Below, piece by piece: positions 8,262 to 17,644 of a stretch of DNA of 64,000 nt. A model generated the notes under the pieces. That model did no database searches, was not told the DNA's origin, and saw only the letters and a program-made list of their open reading frames with translations. Origin of the DNA: Streptomyces sp. ISL-43 (GTDB taxonomy: Bacteria > Actinomycetota > Actinomycetes > Streptomycetales > Streptomycetaceae); the NCBI RefSeq assembly GCF_018614195.1, contig NZ_JAGGOT010000037.1:58151-122150 (forward strand), given 5' to 3'. The position numbers and the translations under genes were made by a program. Within the stretch, counting starts at the first letter, position 1. Every line of letters begins with the position of its first letter.

Positions 8262-9758
8262 TCAGGGAGCCAGGCGGGAGGCGAGGTCGCGTACGGTCGC
8301 CATGTCGCTGAAGGGGAGCAGTTCCTCGCCCACGATCTGGTGGGGCTCGCTGCCCTTGCCTGCGATCAGGACGATGTCGTCGGGCCGCGCGGCGGCCAGC
8401 GCGCGTCCGATCGCCCGGCGCCGGTCGGCGGAGCGCTCGTACGGGGTGCCGGTGCCCTCGATGCCGGGGGTGATCTGGTCGAGGATCGCCTCGGGGTCCT
8501 CGGTGCGGGGATTGTCCGAGGTCAGGACGCACAGGTCGGAGTGGGTTCCGGCGATGCGGCCCATCTCGGCGCGCTTGGTCTTGTCCCGGTCCCCGCCGCA
8601 GCCGAAGACGGTGATGATCCGGCCCCGGGCGAAGCCCCGGATGGCGGTGAGGACCTTGTCGAGCGAGTCGGGCGAGTGCGCGTAGTCCACGATCACCGAG
8701 GTGCCGGCGGGGGTGACGAAGCGTTCGAACCGGCCCGGTACGGGCGGCATCTGCGCGAGCGCGGCGACCAGTGCGTCGAGGTCGTGCCCCAGGACCTGGC
8801 AGGCCGCCACGGCCGCCAGCGCGTTGGAGACCGAGAACCGGCCCGGGACCGGGATGGCCACCGCGTACTCCCGGCCGGCGTGCCGCAGCGTGAACCGGGT
8901 GCCCGAGGCGTCGGCGATCAGGTCCGTGGCCCGGAAGTCGGCCTCTTCGTCGAGGCCGTAGGTCGTCACCGCGCCCGGCATCATCGCCCGGATCCCGGCG
9001 CCCACCGTGTCGTCCACGTTGACCACGGCGTGCCGGCACAGTCCCTGGAACAGCCGCAGTTTGGCGTCCGTGTAGTGGGCCATCGTGCCGTGGTCGTCCA
9101 GGTGGTCCTGGGTCAGGTTGGTGAAGACGCCGACGTCGACGAACGTACGGTCCATCCGGTACGTCTGCAGGGCCATCGAGGTGGCCTCCAGGACCACGGC
9201 GGCGGCGCCCTGGTCCCGCATGCGGCCCAGGAGGTACTGCAGGTCGGGTGATTCCGGTGTGGTCAGCGCCGATGGCGGCATCGGGATCATCTCGTCGCCG
9301 ATCCGGCTGCCCGCCGTCCCGATCACGCCCACCGAGGCGCCCTCGGAGATCCTCAGCAGCGACTCGACCATGTAGGAGATGGACGTCTTCCCGTTGGTCC
9401 CGGTGACGGCCACCATGTCCATGTGCCGGCCCGGCTCGCCGAAGTAGCGGGAGGAGGCGACCGCGGCCGCCTTGCGGGTGTCGGGCACCCGCACGACACA
9501 CACCTCGGGCTCCAACTCCCGCCCGGCGGGCGCGGCCGCGGCGCCCGCCGCGTCGAGGAGGACCGCCACCGCCCCGCGCGCGAGCGCCGCACCAATGGAA
9601 GCCGGGCCGCCTCCGCGGTGACCGGGAACCGCGATGAAGAGCGAGCCCGGAACGACCCGGTCGACGTCGAAGGTGGGGCCCGCGGTGATCCCCGTCGATT
9701 CGGTGTCGCCCTGGATGACGTGGTGCTCATGGCCGGTCAGCAAACCGCTCAGTTTCAC
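8262..9758 (-). CDS. MurE-type UDP-MurNAc-tripeptide ligase
   Basis: A 498-residue Mur ligase of the MurE class, which adds the diamino acid (LL- or meso-diaminopimelate) to UDP-MurNAc-L-Ala-D-Glu in the cytosol, using ATP. The P-loop TGTNGKTS is at about 119-126. The central domain contains a LTQDHLDDHGTM stretch, and the C-terminal domain carries DNPRTEDP at about 415, the motif that distinguishes diaminopimelate-adding from lysine-adding enzymes. Start is GTG 9758, with GAAGGGA seven bases upstream. It stands alone, not in a division/cell-wall cluster, so it may be a second MurE copy rather than the housekeeping one. Confidence 0.85.
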   Translation of the reverse strand: MKLSGLLTGHEHHVIQGDTESTGITAGPTFDVDRVVPGSLFIAVPGHRGGGPASIGAALARGAVAVLLDAAGAAAAPAGRELEPEVCVVRVPDTRKAAAVASSRYFGEPGRHMDMVAVTGTNGKTSISYMVESLLRISEGASVGVIGTAGSRIGDEMIPMPPSALTTPESPDLQYLLGRMRDQGAAAVVLEATSMALQTYRMDRTFVDVGVFTNLTQDHLDDHGTMAHYTDAKLRLFQGLCRHAVVNVDDTVGAGIRAMMPGAVTTYGLDEEADFRATDLIADASGTRFTLRHAGREYAVAIPVPGRFSVSNALAAVAACQVLGHDLDALVAALAQMPPVPGRFERFVTPAGTSVIVDYAHSPDSLDKVLTAIRGFARGRIITVFGCGGDRDKTKRAEMGRIAGTHSDLCVLTSDNPRTEDPEAILDQITPGIEGTGTPYERSADRRRAIGRALAAARPDDIVLIAGKGSEPHQIVGEELLPFSDMATVRDLASRLAP

Positions 9759-10286
9759 GGTGGTCCCTTCGAAAGGCGGCTACGGCCCGGCGTGCGGGCC
9801 TCGCCTGGCGGCAGCCCCGGAGTGAACGTCGGGACCGCGGTGATGGTGTGGGGGGAGCGATACGTCGCCCCCGCCAGGCGACGGGCCGGGCCGGGCCGGG
9901 CACGGTGATCAGACCGGGCCGCGGGGGCAGGGGCCGTCGCGGAAGGGGTGTGGGAGGTGGTGCGGGCACGGCTGGGCCCGGGCGGCGGTGGGGAAAGCGC
10001 TAGCCGTGGCCGTGCAGGACGCCTCGGCCCACCGTGGGGGCCTGGACGTCGGCGGCGGTCCGGGGGCTGACACCTGTCCGGACCACGGAAGCCGCAGGCG
10101 TGGCGGGAGCGGCCTGCGGCAGGCACTCCCCCGTGACGCGTGTGCGGTTCATGGGCCGAGTGTACGTGCGCTCACGCGACCGCCCCGCCGCCCGCCGCGG
10201 CGGCGCCACCACCCGAGGTGGGCGGGCCCGCCACCAGGCGGGCCGGCCCTCCGGCCGTTCCCGGGGCCGGCCCGGGGCGAGTTTCG
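9759..10286. other. Long gene-poor gap
   Basis: About 530 bp between two minus-strand genes. The only candidate is a 50-codon minus-strand reading frame (10152 down to 10000, MNRTRVTGECLPQAAP... ending in VLHGHG). It has no Shine-Dalgarno sequence and no recognised relatives, so it is not called. The rest is very GC-rich with no clear structure. Confidence 0.4.
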
Positions 10287-10640
10287 TCAGTTCGGGCCGT
10301 GGAAGTACACCGAACGGACCTTGAGGTGCTCCGTGGCGGGCTTGCCGTGGGGGCGCAGCTTCCACGTGGGACCCTCGCAGTCGGCGCCCTCGTAGACGGT
10401 CACCCACGCATCCGTGGCGTTGTGCGGCGTGTGACCCGCATCGACCCACTCGCTGCCGAGGTAGGGCAGGTTGACACACTCGTCGCTCTGCGGGTCGTGC
10501 ACGGTGACCGTCAGCGTCCGGTGCTCGTCGTCGGTGAAGGAGTAGCTGAAATCGCCGGTCGCGGCGAAGGCGGATCCGGGGACGGCGAAGGCGATCACCA
10601 GGCCGGCCAGGCCCGCGGTGACGGCACTGCGAAGCTTCAT
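10287..10640 (-). CDS. Small secreted protein, unknown function
   Basis: A 117-residue protein with a signal peptide ending near GSAFAA. The mature chain of about 90 residues has two cysteines (DECVN, ADCEG) likely to form one disulfide, and many aromatic and beta-prone residues (FSYSFTDDEHRTLTVTV). The ATG at 10640 is preferred to the upstream TTG because GAGGAGAG lies eight bases before it. No family was recognised with confidence; it resembles the many small beta-sandwich secreted proteins of streptomycetes. It is transcribed away from the DUF1801 gene. Confidence 0.65.
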   Translation of the reverse strand: MKLRSAVTAGLAGLVIAFAVPGSAFAATGDFSYSFTDDEHRTLTVTVHDPQSDECVNLPYLGSEWVDAGHTPHNATDAWVTVYEGADCEGPTWKLRPHGKPATEHLKVRSVYFHGPN

Positions 10641-10797
10641 GAATGCTCTCCTCAAGATCGGTGAGGGGGTCAGAGCGGACCGTACGCCGACCCTGGAGCA
10701 GCGAATCGGTTCTTCCCACCCCGACCGCCCCCGGTTCCACCGGGACGAGTGAAACCACCCGTCGGACAGGGCTTCGGATCCGACATAGCCTCATGGA

Positions 10798-11163
10798 ATG
10801 GTTCACAGTGACGCGGATGACGTAGCCGGCTATCTGGCTGAGGTGCCCGAGGAGCGCAGGGACGCCTTGGCCAGGTTGCGACGGCTGTGCCGAGAGGAGC
10901 TGGAAGGCTTCGACGAGGTCATGGCGTACGGGATGCCCGCGTACGCGCGGAACGGTGCCGCTGAGATCGCCTTCGCCAGCCAGAAGCAGTACATCTCCTT
11001 CTACCTGATGCGCGGCGACGTCCGCGAGGCTTTCGAGGACCGGCTCGCCGGGCAGGACATGGGCAAGGGCTGCCTGCGGTTCCGCAGACCGGAGAACATC
11101 GACTTCGACCTCTTGCGGGATCTCCTCAGAGCCACAGCGGCGCAACCCGGCAAGATCTGCTGA
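10798..11163 (+). CDS. DUF1801 (YdhG-like) family protein
   Basis: A 121-residue cytosolic protein. It has the hallmarks of the DUF1801/YdhG family: a helical start (VAGYLAEVPEERRDALARLR), then the MAYGMPAYARNG stretch, a strand with KQYISFYLM, and a C-terminal helix preceded by GKGCLRFRRPENIDF. Members adopt a small alpha/beta fold of unknown biochemical role. It is monocistronic, divergent from the small secreted protein and convergent with the SpoIIE phosphatase gene. Confidence 0.8.
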   Translation: MVHSDADDVAGYLAEVPEERRDALARLRRLCREELEGFDEVMAYGMPAYARNGAAEIAFASQKQYISFYLMRGDVREAFEDRLAGQDMGKGCLRFRRPENIDFDLLRDLLRATAAQPGKIC

Positions 11164-11204
11164 CAACACCGGACCGCCAGGGCGCCTGAGGTCCCGGGTG
11201 GGCT

Positions 11205-13631
11205 TCAGCCGACCTGGATGCCGATGACGCAGGTGTCGTCGTCCGTGTCGGACCGGCTCGCGGCGAGGAGGCGGTCCAGTTGGCCGTCCAGATCGCCGGC
11301 TCCGGTGGCCGCCGTGTTCACGAGATGGCCGAGCGAGTCCTGGACCGAGGAGTCCCGGCGTTCCACCAGCCCGTCCGTGAACATCAGCAGGGTGTCGTCC
11401 GGTTCGAGCCGCACCTCCCGCTCGACGTACGTGACGTCGGGCAGGGCGCCGAGGAGCAGGCCCTCGATGAGCGGGAAGGCCTCGGCCTCGCCCCCGCGGA
11501 CGAGTACGGGCGGCAGGTGGCCCGCGCGCGCCCACCGCATCACCCTCGTGCGCGGGTCGAACAGGCCGCAGACAGCGGTGGCCGTCACGTGTTTGGCCAG
11601 GTGATGGGTGACCGTGTTGAGCCAGGACAACAGCTGGGCGGGGCCCGCGCCCGTGACGGCCAGGCCGCGCAAGGCGTTGCGGAGCACGACCATGCCGGTG
11701 GCCGCCTCGATGCCGTGACCGGCGACGTCGCCCACGGACAGCATGATCAGCCCTGAGGGCAGGACCACGGTGTCGTACCAGTCGCCGCCGACGAGCGATT
11801 CCATCTCCGCCGGCCGGTAGCGGACGGCGACCCGCAGGCCCGGAGCCTCGATGGCCGGTGGTGTGGGGGGCATGATGGCGTGCTGGAGCTGGAGCGCCAG
11901 CCGGTTGCGTTCGGCGGACTCGGCCTCGGAGTGGGCGAGCTGGTCCCTGGTCGCGGCCAGCGCGACCTCGGTCCAGTGCTGGGCGGAGATGTCCTGGTAG
12001 GCGCCGCGTACGGCGTGCAGCCTCTGGTCGGCGTCGAGGACGGGCTCGGCGACGACCCGGATGTGGCGGGTGATTCCGTCAGGCCTCTGGAGGCGGAGGT
12101 TGACGGAAGCGGGACGGCGGTGGCGGAGCACCGCCCGCAGGAAGCGGCCGAGGGCGGCGGAGTCGTCCGGGTGGGCGTAGCCGGGCAGTTCCCGCAGCCG
12201 TACCGGGGGCGCGGTGGCCGGGAGTCCGTGCAGCGCGTAGAGCTGCGCGTTCCAAGTGGTCTCTCCGGTGGCGAGGTTCTCCTCGAAACCGCCGATCCGG
12301 CCCAGGCGCTGGGCATGCTGGAGGAGGTTGGCCAGCCGGGCCGTCTCGCCCTCGATCCGCCAGATCAGCAGGACGGCGGCACCGTGACGGCTGACGCTGA
12401 GGTCGGCGACCGAGGTGAGCGGGATCTGATCGACGAGCGCGGTGAGGCTCATGCGTTCGGCCCTGAACGGCTCGCCCGTCGCGTGCACGCGCTCGATGAT
12501 GTCGAACAGCCCGTTCTCGCCGGCGGCCATCGGATAGGCCTCCAGCAGCAGCGCACCGTTGACATCACCGCGCGGACGTCCCGCCGGGTCGACGAACCGG
12601 CTGCCGGTGTGACGGATCCGGAAGTCGCCGAGCCGGCCCTCGGGGTCGAGGACCGGAGTGAGCACCACGGCGGGATCGTGCAGTCCCTCGGCGAGGTCGA
12701 TGAGCTCCGCGACGTCCGGGAGCACGGCCTCGGTGGTGGTGAGGTCGCGCGGGGGCGAGGCGTCCATGGTGCGGGCGCACAGCTCGGCGAGGGCCTCGAC
12801 TTGGCGCTCGATCTGCGGTGGCTGCGGCTCGAGGGGCTGCGGCCAGCAGATTTCGAGGACGCCGTGGATCCGTCCGCCCGTCCCCGTCGGTACGGCCATC
12901 CGTCCGCCGTCGGGCCACTGGAGGTGGCCGATCGAGGGCAGCCCTTCCCTTTTGAGCCGGGCGAGGGTGACCAGTCGGCGCTCGCGCAGCGCGAGGCGGG
13001 CGACGGTGGAGACGCCCGGGGGTACGTGGCGCCAGCGGGCGGCCTCCCCGGGCGGGAAACCGGCGTGGCCGGCGAGGGCCAGCGAGCCGTCGGGCACCGC
13101 GGTCCACACGGCGACGGCGACCGCTCCCAAGGGGCCCAGGGCGTTCGTCAGGAGGGACTCGGCCACTGCCTGGGTGTCGGCGGCGGCGGCCAGGATGCCG
13201 CTCTCGGCGGTGCGCATCCGGACCGACACCGTGCAGTGCTGCTCGGGCGGGTCGTCAGCCGTGCCGATGCGCTCGACGAAGGCGGCGGCGATCTCGCTGA
13301 CGTGGTCGCGGGACGCCTGGTTGACGATGTCGGCGGCGACTTCGAGGGGTGACGTCCCCCTCTCGCGGCACAACACGTCGAGCCGCAGTGCGGCCGCGGC
13401 CGGAGTGCAGTTCAGCTGCCCGATCAGGATGCCCTTGGCCAGTTCGACCAGGGCCCGGCCGTCGGCGGCCGCCTGTGCCTCCAGCACCTCCCGGCGCAGC
13501 CGTTCGACGGTGGCGACGAGGCGTCCCAACGGGGTCGGGGCCTGGTGCGGGACGGCACCCGCGGCCTTGACGCCGGCCCGCGATCCCCGCGGGCACCACG
13601 CTTCGTCGTGCCGTCGCGTGTCCCCGGTCAT
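11205..13631 (-). CDS. Multidomain SpoIIE/PP2C phosphatase (ANTAR-like, GAF, PAS, SpoIIE)
   Basis: An 808-residue regulator. Residues about 45-120 resemble an ANTAR domain (ALVELAKGILIGQL), about 150-300 a GAF domain, and about 440-550 a PAS domain with a PAC tail (RHIRVVAEPVLDADQ). The last 220 residues are a PP2C-type SpoIIE phosphatase with GGDWYD, VGDVAGHG and the aspartates in FTDGLVE and DDDTCV. Such enzymes dephosphorylate STAS anti-anti-sigma factors and so release sigma factors. Its ATG overlaps the stop of the upstream hybrid kinase (ATGA), so the two are made together. The STAS proteins at 18.5 and 20 kb are candidate substrates (inference). Confidence 0.88.
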   Translation of the reverse strand: MTGDTRRHDEAWCPRGSRAGVKAAGAVPHQAPTPLGRLVATVERLRREVLEAQAAADGRALVELAKGILIGQLNCTPAAAALRLDVLCRERGTSPLEVAADIVNQASRDHVSEIAAAFVERIGTADDPPEQHCTVSVRMRTAESGILAAAADTQAVAESLLTNALGPLGAVAVAVWTAVPDGSLALAGHAGFPPGEAARWRHVPPGVSTVARLALRERRLVTLARLKREGLPSIGHLQWPDGGRMAVPTGTGGRIHGVLEICWPQPLEPQPPQIERQVEALAELCARTMDASPPRDLTTTEAVLPDVAELIDLAEGLHDPAVVLTPVLDPEGRLGDFRIRHTGSRFVDPAGRPRGDVNGALLLEAYPMAAGENGLFDIIERVHATGEPFRAERMSLTALVDQIPLTSVADLSVSRHGAAVLLIWRIEGETARLANLLQHAQRLGRIGGFEENLATGETTWNAQLYALHGLPATAPPVRLRELPGYAHPDDSAALGRFLRAVLRHRRPASVNLRLQRPDGITRHIRVVAEPVLDADQRLHAVRGAYQDISAQHWTEVALAATRDQLAHSEAESAERNRLALQLQHAIMPPTPPAIEAPGLRVAVRYRPAEMESLVGGDWYDTVVLPSGLIMLSVGDVAGHGIEAATGMVVLRNALRGLAVTGAGPAQLLSWLNTVTHHLAKHVTATAVCGLFDPRTRVMRWARAGHLPPVLVRGGEAEAFPLIEGLLLGALPDVTYVEREVRLEPDDTLLMFTDGLVERRDSSVQDSLGHLVNTAATGAGDLDGQLDRLLAASRSDTDDDTCVIGIQVG

Positions 13632-16600
13632 CGCGTGAGCCAGCGCCGGACGCGGGCGATGAGGTCGTCGGCGTCCACCGGCTTGGTCACGTAGTCGCTG
13701 GCGCCCGCGGCGAGGCTCTTCTCCCGGTCCCCGGGCATCGCCTTGGCGGTGACCGCGATGATGGGCAGGCCCTCGTACGCCGGCATCCGCCGGATCTCGG
13801 CGGTGGCCGCGTATCCGTCCAGTTCGGGCATCATCACGTCCATCAGGATGAGGTCGACACCCGGGTTGTGGGTGAGGGCGTCGATGCCCTTGCGGCCGTC
13901 GTCGGCGTGGAGCACGCGCATTCCGTGCAGTTCCAGGACCCCGCTGAGGGCGAAGAGGTTGCGTGCGTCGTCGTCGACGACGAGGACGGTGCGTCCGGCC
14001 AGGTCGCCGTCCGGCACGTGGACGGTCTGCCGGGGCTGCGTGTCGCCGTGTACGAGGGGCGGCACGTCCCCCGGCTGCTCGGCGGACAGGTGGAGCGTGA
14101 TGCGTTCGCGCAGCTCGTCCAGACTGGACAGCAGTTCCACATGGCGTGATGCGGACCGCTCCCGCAGCGCCTCCTCCTGACCGTTCCTGACCCGGGGGTT
14201 GTTGTGGGCCAGGACTGGGAGCGAGGAGAGGGCCGGATCTCCGTCGAGGGCGTCGAGGAAGCGCAGCGCTTCGCCGTCGGGCATGTCCAATTCCAGGACG
14301 ACGCAGTGGAAGGATTCGGATGCCAGGGCGGCGGCGGCCTCCCGCGAGCTCGTGGCACTGGCCACCTGGATGCCGCCGCGCCCCTCCGACATCTGATGGC
14401 CGGGGGCGAAATCCCGGCCGGCGCTTTCGGCGACGAGGGAGAGCAGGCCGTTCGGCCGTTCCTCGATCACCAGCAGGCGGCGGGACCGCCGCTGCGCCGG
14501 GAGCACGGGCGCGTCCGCACGGCCGGGACCGGCCGCCGTGGACGCGCCGCCGGGCGAGGGCGTCCCAGGGGCGTCGGAGTGGGGGGCGTCCTCGTAGTCC
14601 GCGCGGCTGACCGGCAGGTAGAGGGTGAAGGTGCTTCCCCGGCCCGGTGTGCTTTCCGCGGTGACGGCCCCGCCGAGGAGCTGGGCGATCTCGCGGCTGA
14701 TGGAGAGCCCGAGGCCGGTGCCGCCGTACTTTCGGCTGGTGGTGCCGTCGGCCTGCTGGAAGGCTCCGAAGACGGACTCCAACTGCTGCTCGGGGATGCC
14801 GATGCCGGTGTCCCGTACCCGGAAGGCCAGCATGGGCCCGCGCCGGGGAAGCCCTGCGGGGATCTCGAGGGCCGTCGCCCGTTCGATACGGAGCTCGACG
14901 CCGCCGCGCTCGGTGAACTTGACGGCGTTGGACAGCAGGTTGCGCAGGATCTGGCGCAGCCGCGAGTCGTCGGTGAGCAGGTCGTCGGGGGCGCCGGGGG
15001 CGGTGGTGACGGTGAAGTCGAGGCTCTTTTGGGTGGTCATCGGCCGGAAGGTGGCGTCGACGTACTCGAGCAGCTGAGGCAGGTCCACCCGCTCGGGATT
15101 GACGTCCATCTTCCCGGCCTCGACCTTCGACAGGTCGAGGATGTCGTTGATCAGCTGGAGCAGGTCCGAGCCGGCCGAGTGGATGATGCCCGCGTACTCC
15201 ACCTGCTTGGGGGTGAGGTTGCGGGAGGGGTTCTGCGCGAGCAGCTGGGCGAGGATGAGAAGGCTGTTGAGCGGTGTGCGCAGCTCGTGGCTCATGTTGG
15301 CCAGGAAGTCCGACTTGTAGGTGGAGGCCAGCGACAACTGCTGGGCGCGGGTCTCCAGTTCCTGCCGGGCCTGCTCGATCTCCAGGTTCTTGGCCTCGAT
15401 GTCGCTGTTCTGGCTGGCGAGGAGGGCGGCCTTCTCCTCCAGCTCGGCGTTGGAGCGCTGGAGTTCCTCCTGCTGGACCTGGAGTTCCTCCGAACGGGCC
15501 TGGAGCTCGCCGGTCAGCCGCTGGGACTCGCCGAGGAGCTCGTCGGTCCGTGCGTTGGCGACGATCGTGTTGACGTTGGCGCCGATGGTCTCCATCAACT
15601 GGGCGAGGAAGTCGCGGTGCACGGGGGTGAAGGCGGTGAAGGAGGCCAGTTCGATCACTCCGAGGACCTGGTCGTCCACCACGATCGGCAGGATGATCAG
15701 GCTGCCGGGGGTGGTGTGACCCAGCCCGGAGGAGATGACGTAGCCGGCGGGGACCTGGTCGGTGGCGATGATCCGGTGACTGCGGGCCGCCTGCCCGACG
15801 AGCGACTCGCCGAGGGTGAACCCGGTTCCCTCCTCGGCGTCCGCGGGACGGCCGTAGGCGCCGACGAGCGTGAGCACGGTGCCGCCGGGGCGGTCCTCGG
15901 CGAGGTAGAAGGCGCCGTACTGGGCGGCCACGAGCGGGGTCAGTTCGTCCATGACGAGTTCGGCGACGACGGCGAGATCCCGGTGGCCCTGCATCAGGCC
16001 GGAGATGCGGGCCAGGTTGGACTTGAGCCAGTCCTGCTCCTGGTTGGCCCGGGTGCTCTCCCGCAGCGAACCGACCATGGAGTTGATGTTGTCCTTGAGT
16101 TCGGCGACCTCGCCCGAGGCATCGACCGTGATCGAGCGGGTCAGGTCGCCCTCGGCGACCGCGCTGGTCACCTCGGCGATGGCGCGTACCTGCCGCGTGA
16201 GGTTGCCGGCCAGTTCGTTGACGTTCTCGGTCAGCCGCTTCCAGGTGCCCGAGACGCCCTCGACCTCGGCCTGGCCGCCGAGCCGGCCCTCGCTGCCGAC
16301 CTCGCGGGCCACACGGGTGACCTCGGCGGCGAAGGAGGACAGCTGGTCGACCATCGTGTTGATGGTGGTCTTGAGCTCCAGGATCTCGCCACGGGCGTCC
16401 ACGTCGATCTTCTTGGACAGATCGCCGTTGGCGACGGCCGTCGTGACGAGGGCGATGTTGCGGACCTGGCCCGTGAGGTTGTTCGCCATGGAGTTGACGT
16501 TGTCGGTGAGGTCCTTCCAGGTGCCCGCCACATTGGGAACCTGCGCCTGGCCGCCGAGCCGGCCCTCCGTGCCGACCTCGCGGGCCACCCGGGTCACCTC

Positions 16601-17644
16601 GCCGGCGAAGGCGGACAGTGTGTCGACCATCGTGTTGATGACCCCGGCCAGCGCGGCGACCTCGCCCTTCGCCTCCACCGTGATCTTCTGTGACAGGTCG
16701 CCGCGGGCGACGGCCGCGGCCACTTGGGCGATGGACCGCACCTGACCGGTCAGGTTGGACGCCATGACGTTGACGTTGTCGGTGAGGTCCTTCCAGGTGC
16801 CGGAGACCCCCCGGACCGTGGCCTGGCCGCCCAGGTTGCCCTCGGTCCCGACCTCACGGGCCACCCGGGTGACCTCGTCGGCGAATCCGGACAGCTGGTC
16901 GACCATCGTGTTGATGGTCTCCTTCAGCTCCAGGATCTCCCCCCGCGCGTCCACCCGGATCTTCTGCGTCAGATCGCCCTGGGCCACGGCGGTGGTGACC
17001 TCGGCGATCGAGCGCACCTGGGCGGTCAGGTTGTCGGCCATGACGTTGACCGATTCCGTCAGGTCCTTCCACGTACCGGAGACGCCCTTGACGTCCGCCT
17101 GGCCACCGAGCCGGCCCTCGGTGCCGACCTCACGGGCCACCCGGGTGACCTCCCCGGCGAATCCGGACAGCTGGTCGACCATCGTGTTGATGGTCTCCTT
17201 CAGCTCCAGGATCTCCCCCCGCGCGGTGACCGTGATCTTCTGCGAGAGGTCGCCCTTGGCCACGGCGGTCGCCACTTGGGCGATGGAGCGCACCTGGGCC
17301 GTGAGGTTTCCGGCCATGAAGTTGACCGAATCCGTGAGGTCCAGCCAGGCTCCCCCGACTCCCGGTACGTCGGCCTGGCCGCCCAACGTGCCCTCGGTGC
17401 CCACCTCGCGGGCCACCCGCGTCACCTCGGAGGTGAACAGCGACAGCTGGTTGACCATCCCGTTGAAGACGGTGGCGATCTCACCGAGCAGCCCGTCGGC
17501 CCCATCGGGCAGACGAGTGCGGAAATCCCCGTCTCGTACGGCGGTCAGCCCGGCCAGCAACCGGCGAAGCTCCGCCTCACCGATCCCGCCGTCACCCGGC
17601 AATGCCGCCCCGCTCGGTGAACCCGTGTCCGTCTGCCCGGCCAT
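13628..17644 (-). CDS. Poly-HAMP hybrid sensor histidine kinase with receiver domain
   Basis: A 1338-residue soluble hybrid kinase (no membrane segment seen). The first 530 residues are five near-identical HAMP-type units of about 92 residues, each with VRxIAxVxxAVAxGDL and EVTRVAREVGTEG. A GAF domain (about 545-690) and a coiled coil (about 695-770) follow. The HisKA has H at about 784 (FLANMSHELRTPLNSL), then HATPase_c (about 880-1010), a degenerate receiver-like stretch (RRLLVIEERPNG), and an intact C-terminal receiver with the aspartate at about 1266 (LILMDVMMPELDGY). The architecture resembles fungal group III (Nik1) osmosensing kinases and streptomycete OsaA-like kinases; the osmosensing role is inference. 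It is coupled to the phosphatase that follows. Confidence 0.9.
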   Translation of the reverse strand: MAGQTDTGSPSGAALPGDGGIGEAELRRLLAGLTAVRDGDFRTRLPDGADGLLGEIATVFNGMVNQLSLFTSEVTRVAREVGTEGTLGGQADVPGVGGAWLDLTDSVNFMAGNLTAQVRSIAQVATAVAKGDLSQKITVTARGEILELKETINTMVDQLSGFAGEVTRVAREVGTEGRLGGQADVKGVSGTWKDLTESVNVMADNLTAQVRSIAEVTTAVAQGDLTQKIRVDARGEILELKETINTMVDQLSGFADEVTRVAREVGTEGNLGGQATVRGVSGTWKDLTDNVNVMASNLTGQVRSIAQVAAAVARGDLSQKITVEAKGEVAALAGVINTMVDTLSAFAGEVTRVAREVGTEGRLGGQAQVPNVAGTWKDLTDNVNSMANNLTGQVRNIALVTTAVANGDLSKKIDVDARGEILELKTTINTMVDQLSSFAAEVTRVAREVGSEGRLGGQAEVEGVSGTWKRLTENVNELAGNLTRQVRAIAEVTSAVAEGDLTRSITVDASGEVAELKDNINSMVGSLRESTRANQEQDWLKSNLARISGLMQGHRDLAVVAELVMDELTPLVAAQYGAFYLAEDRPGGTVLTLVGAYGRPADAEEGTGFTLGESLVGQAARSHRIIATDQVPAGYVISSGLGHTTPGSLIILPIVVDDQVLGVIELASFTAFTPVHRDFLAQLMETIGANVNTIVANARTDELLGESQRLTGELQARSEELQVQQEELQRSNAELEEKAALLASQNSDIEAKNLEIEQARQELETRAQQLSLASTYKSDFLANMSHELRTPLNSLLILAQLLAQNPSRNLTPKQVEYAGIIHSAGSDLLQLINDILDLSKVEAGKMDVNPERVDLPQLLEYVDATFRPMTTQKSLDFTVTTAPGAPDDLLTDDSRLRQILRNLLSNAVKFTERGGVELRIERATALEIPAGLPRRGPMLAFRVRDTGIGIPEQQLESVFGAFQQADGTTSRKYGGTGLGLSISREIAQLLGGAVTAESTPGRGSTFTLYLPVSRADYEDAPHSDAPGTPSPGGASTAAGPGRADAPVLPAQRRSRRLLVIEERPNGLLSLVAESAGRDFAPGHQMSEGRGGIQVASATSSREAAAALASESFHCVVLELDMPDGEALRFLDALDGDPALSSLPVLAHNNPRVRNGQEEALRERSASRHVELLSSLDELRERITLHLSAEQPGDVPPLVHGDTQPRQTVHVPDGDLAGRTVLVVDDDARNLFALSGVLELHGMRVLHADDGRKGIDALTHNPGVDLILMDVMMPELDGYAATAEIRRMPAYEGLPIIAVTAKAMPGDREKSLAAGASDYVTKPVDADDLIARVRRWLTR

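Noticed and set aside
10000..10152. 50-codon minus-strand frame (MNRTRVTGECLPQ...)
   Set aside because: No ribosome site and no recognised relatives; left as a note in the gap entry.
16060..17560. Possible assembly duplication in the HAMP region
   Set aside because: Units differ from one another at many codons while keeping the protein pattern, as in natural poly-HAMP kinases.
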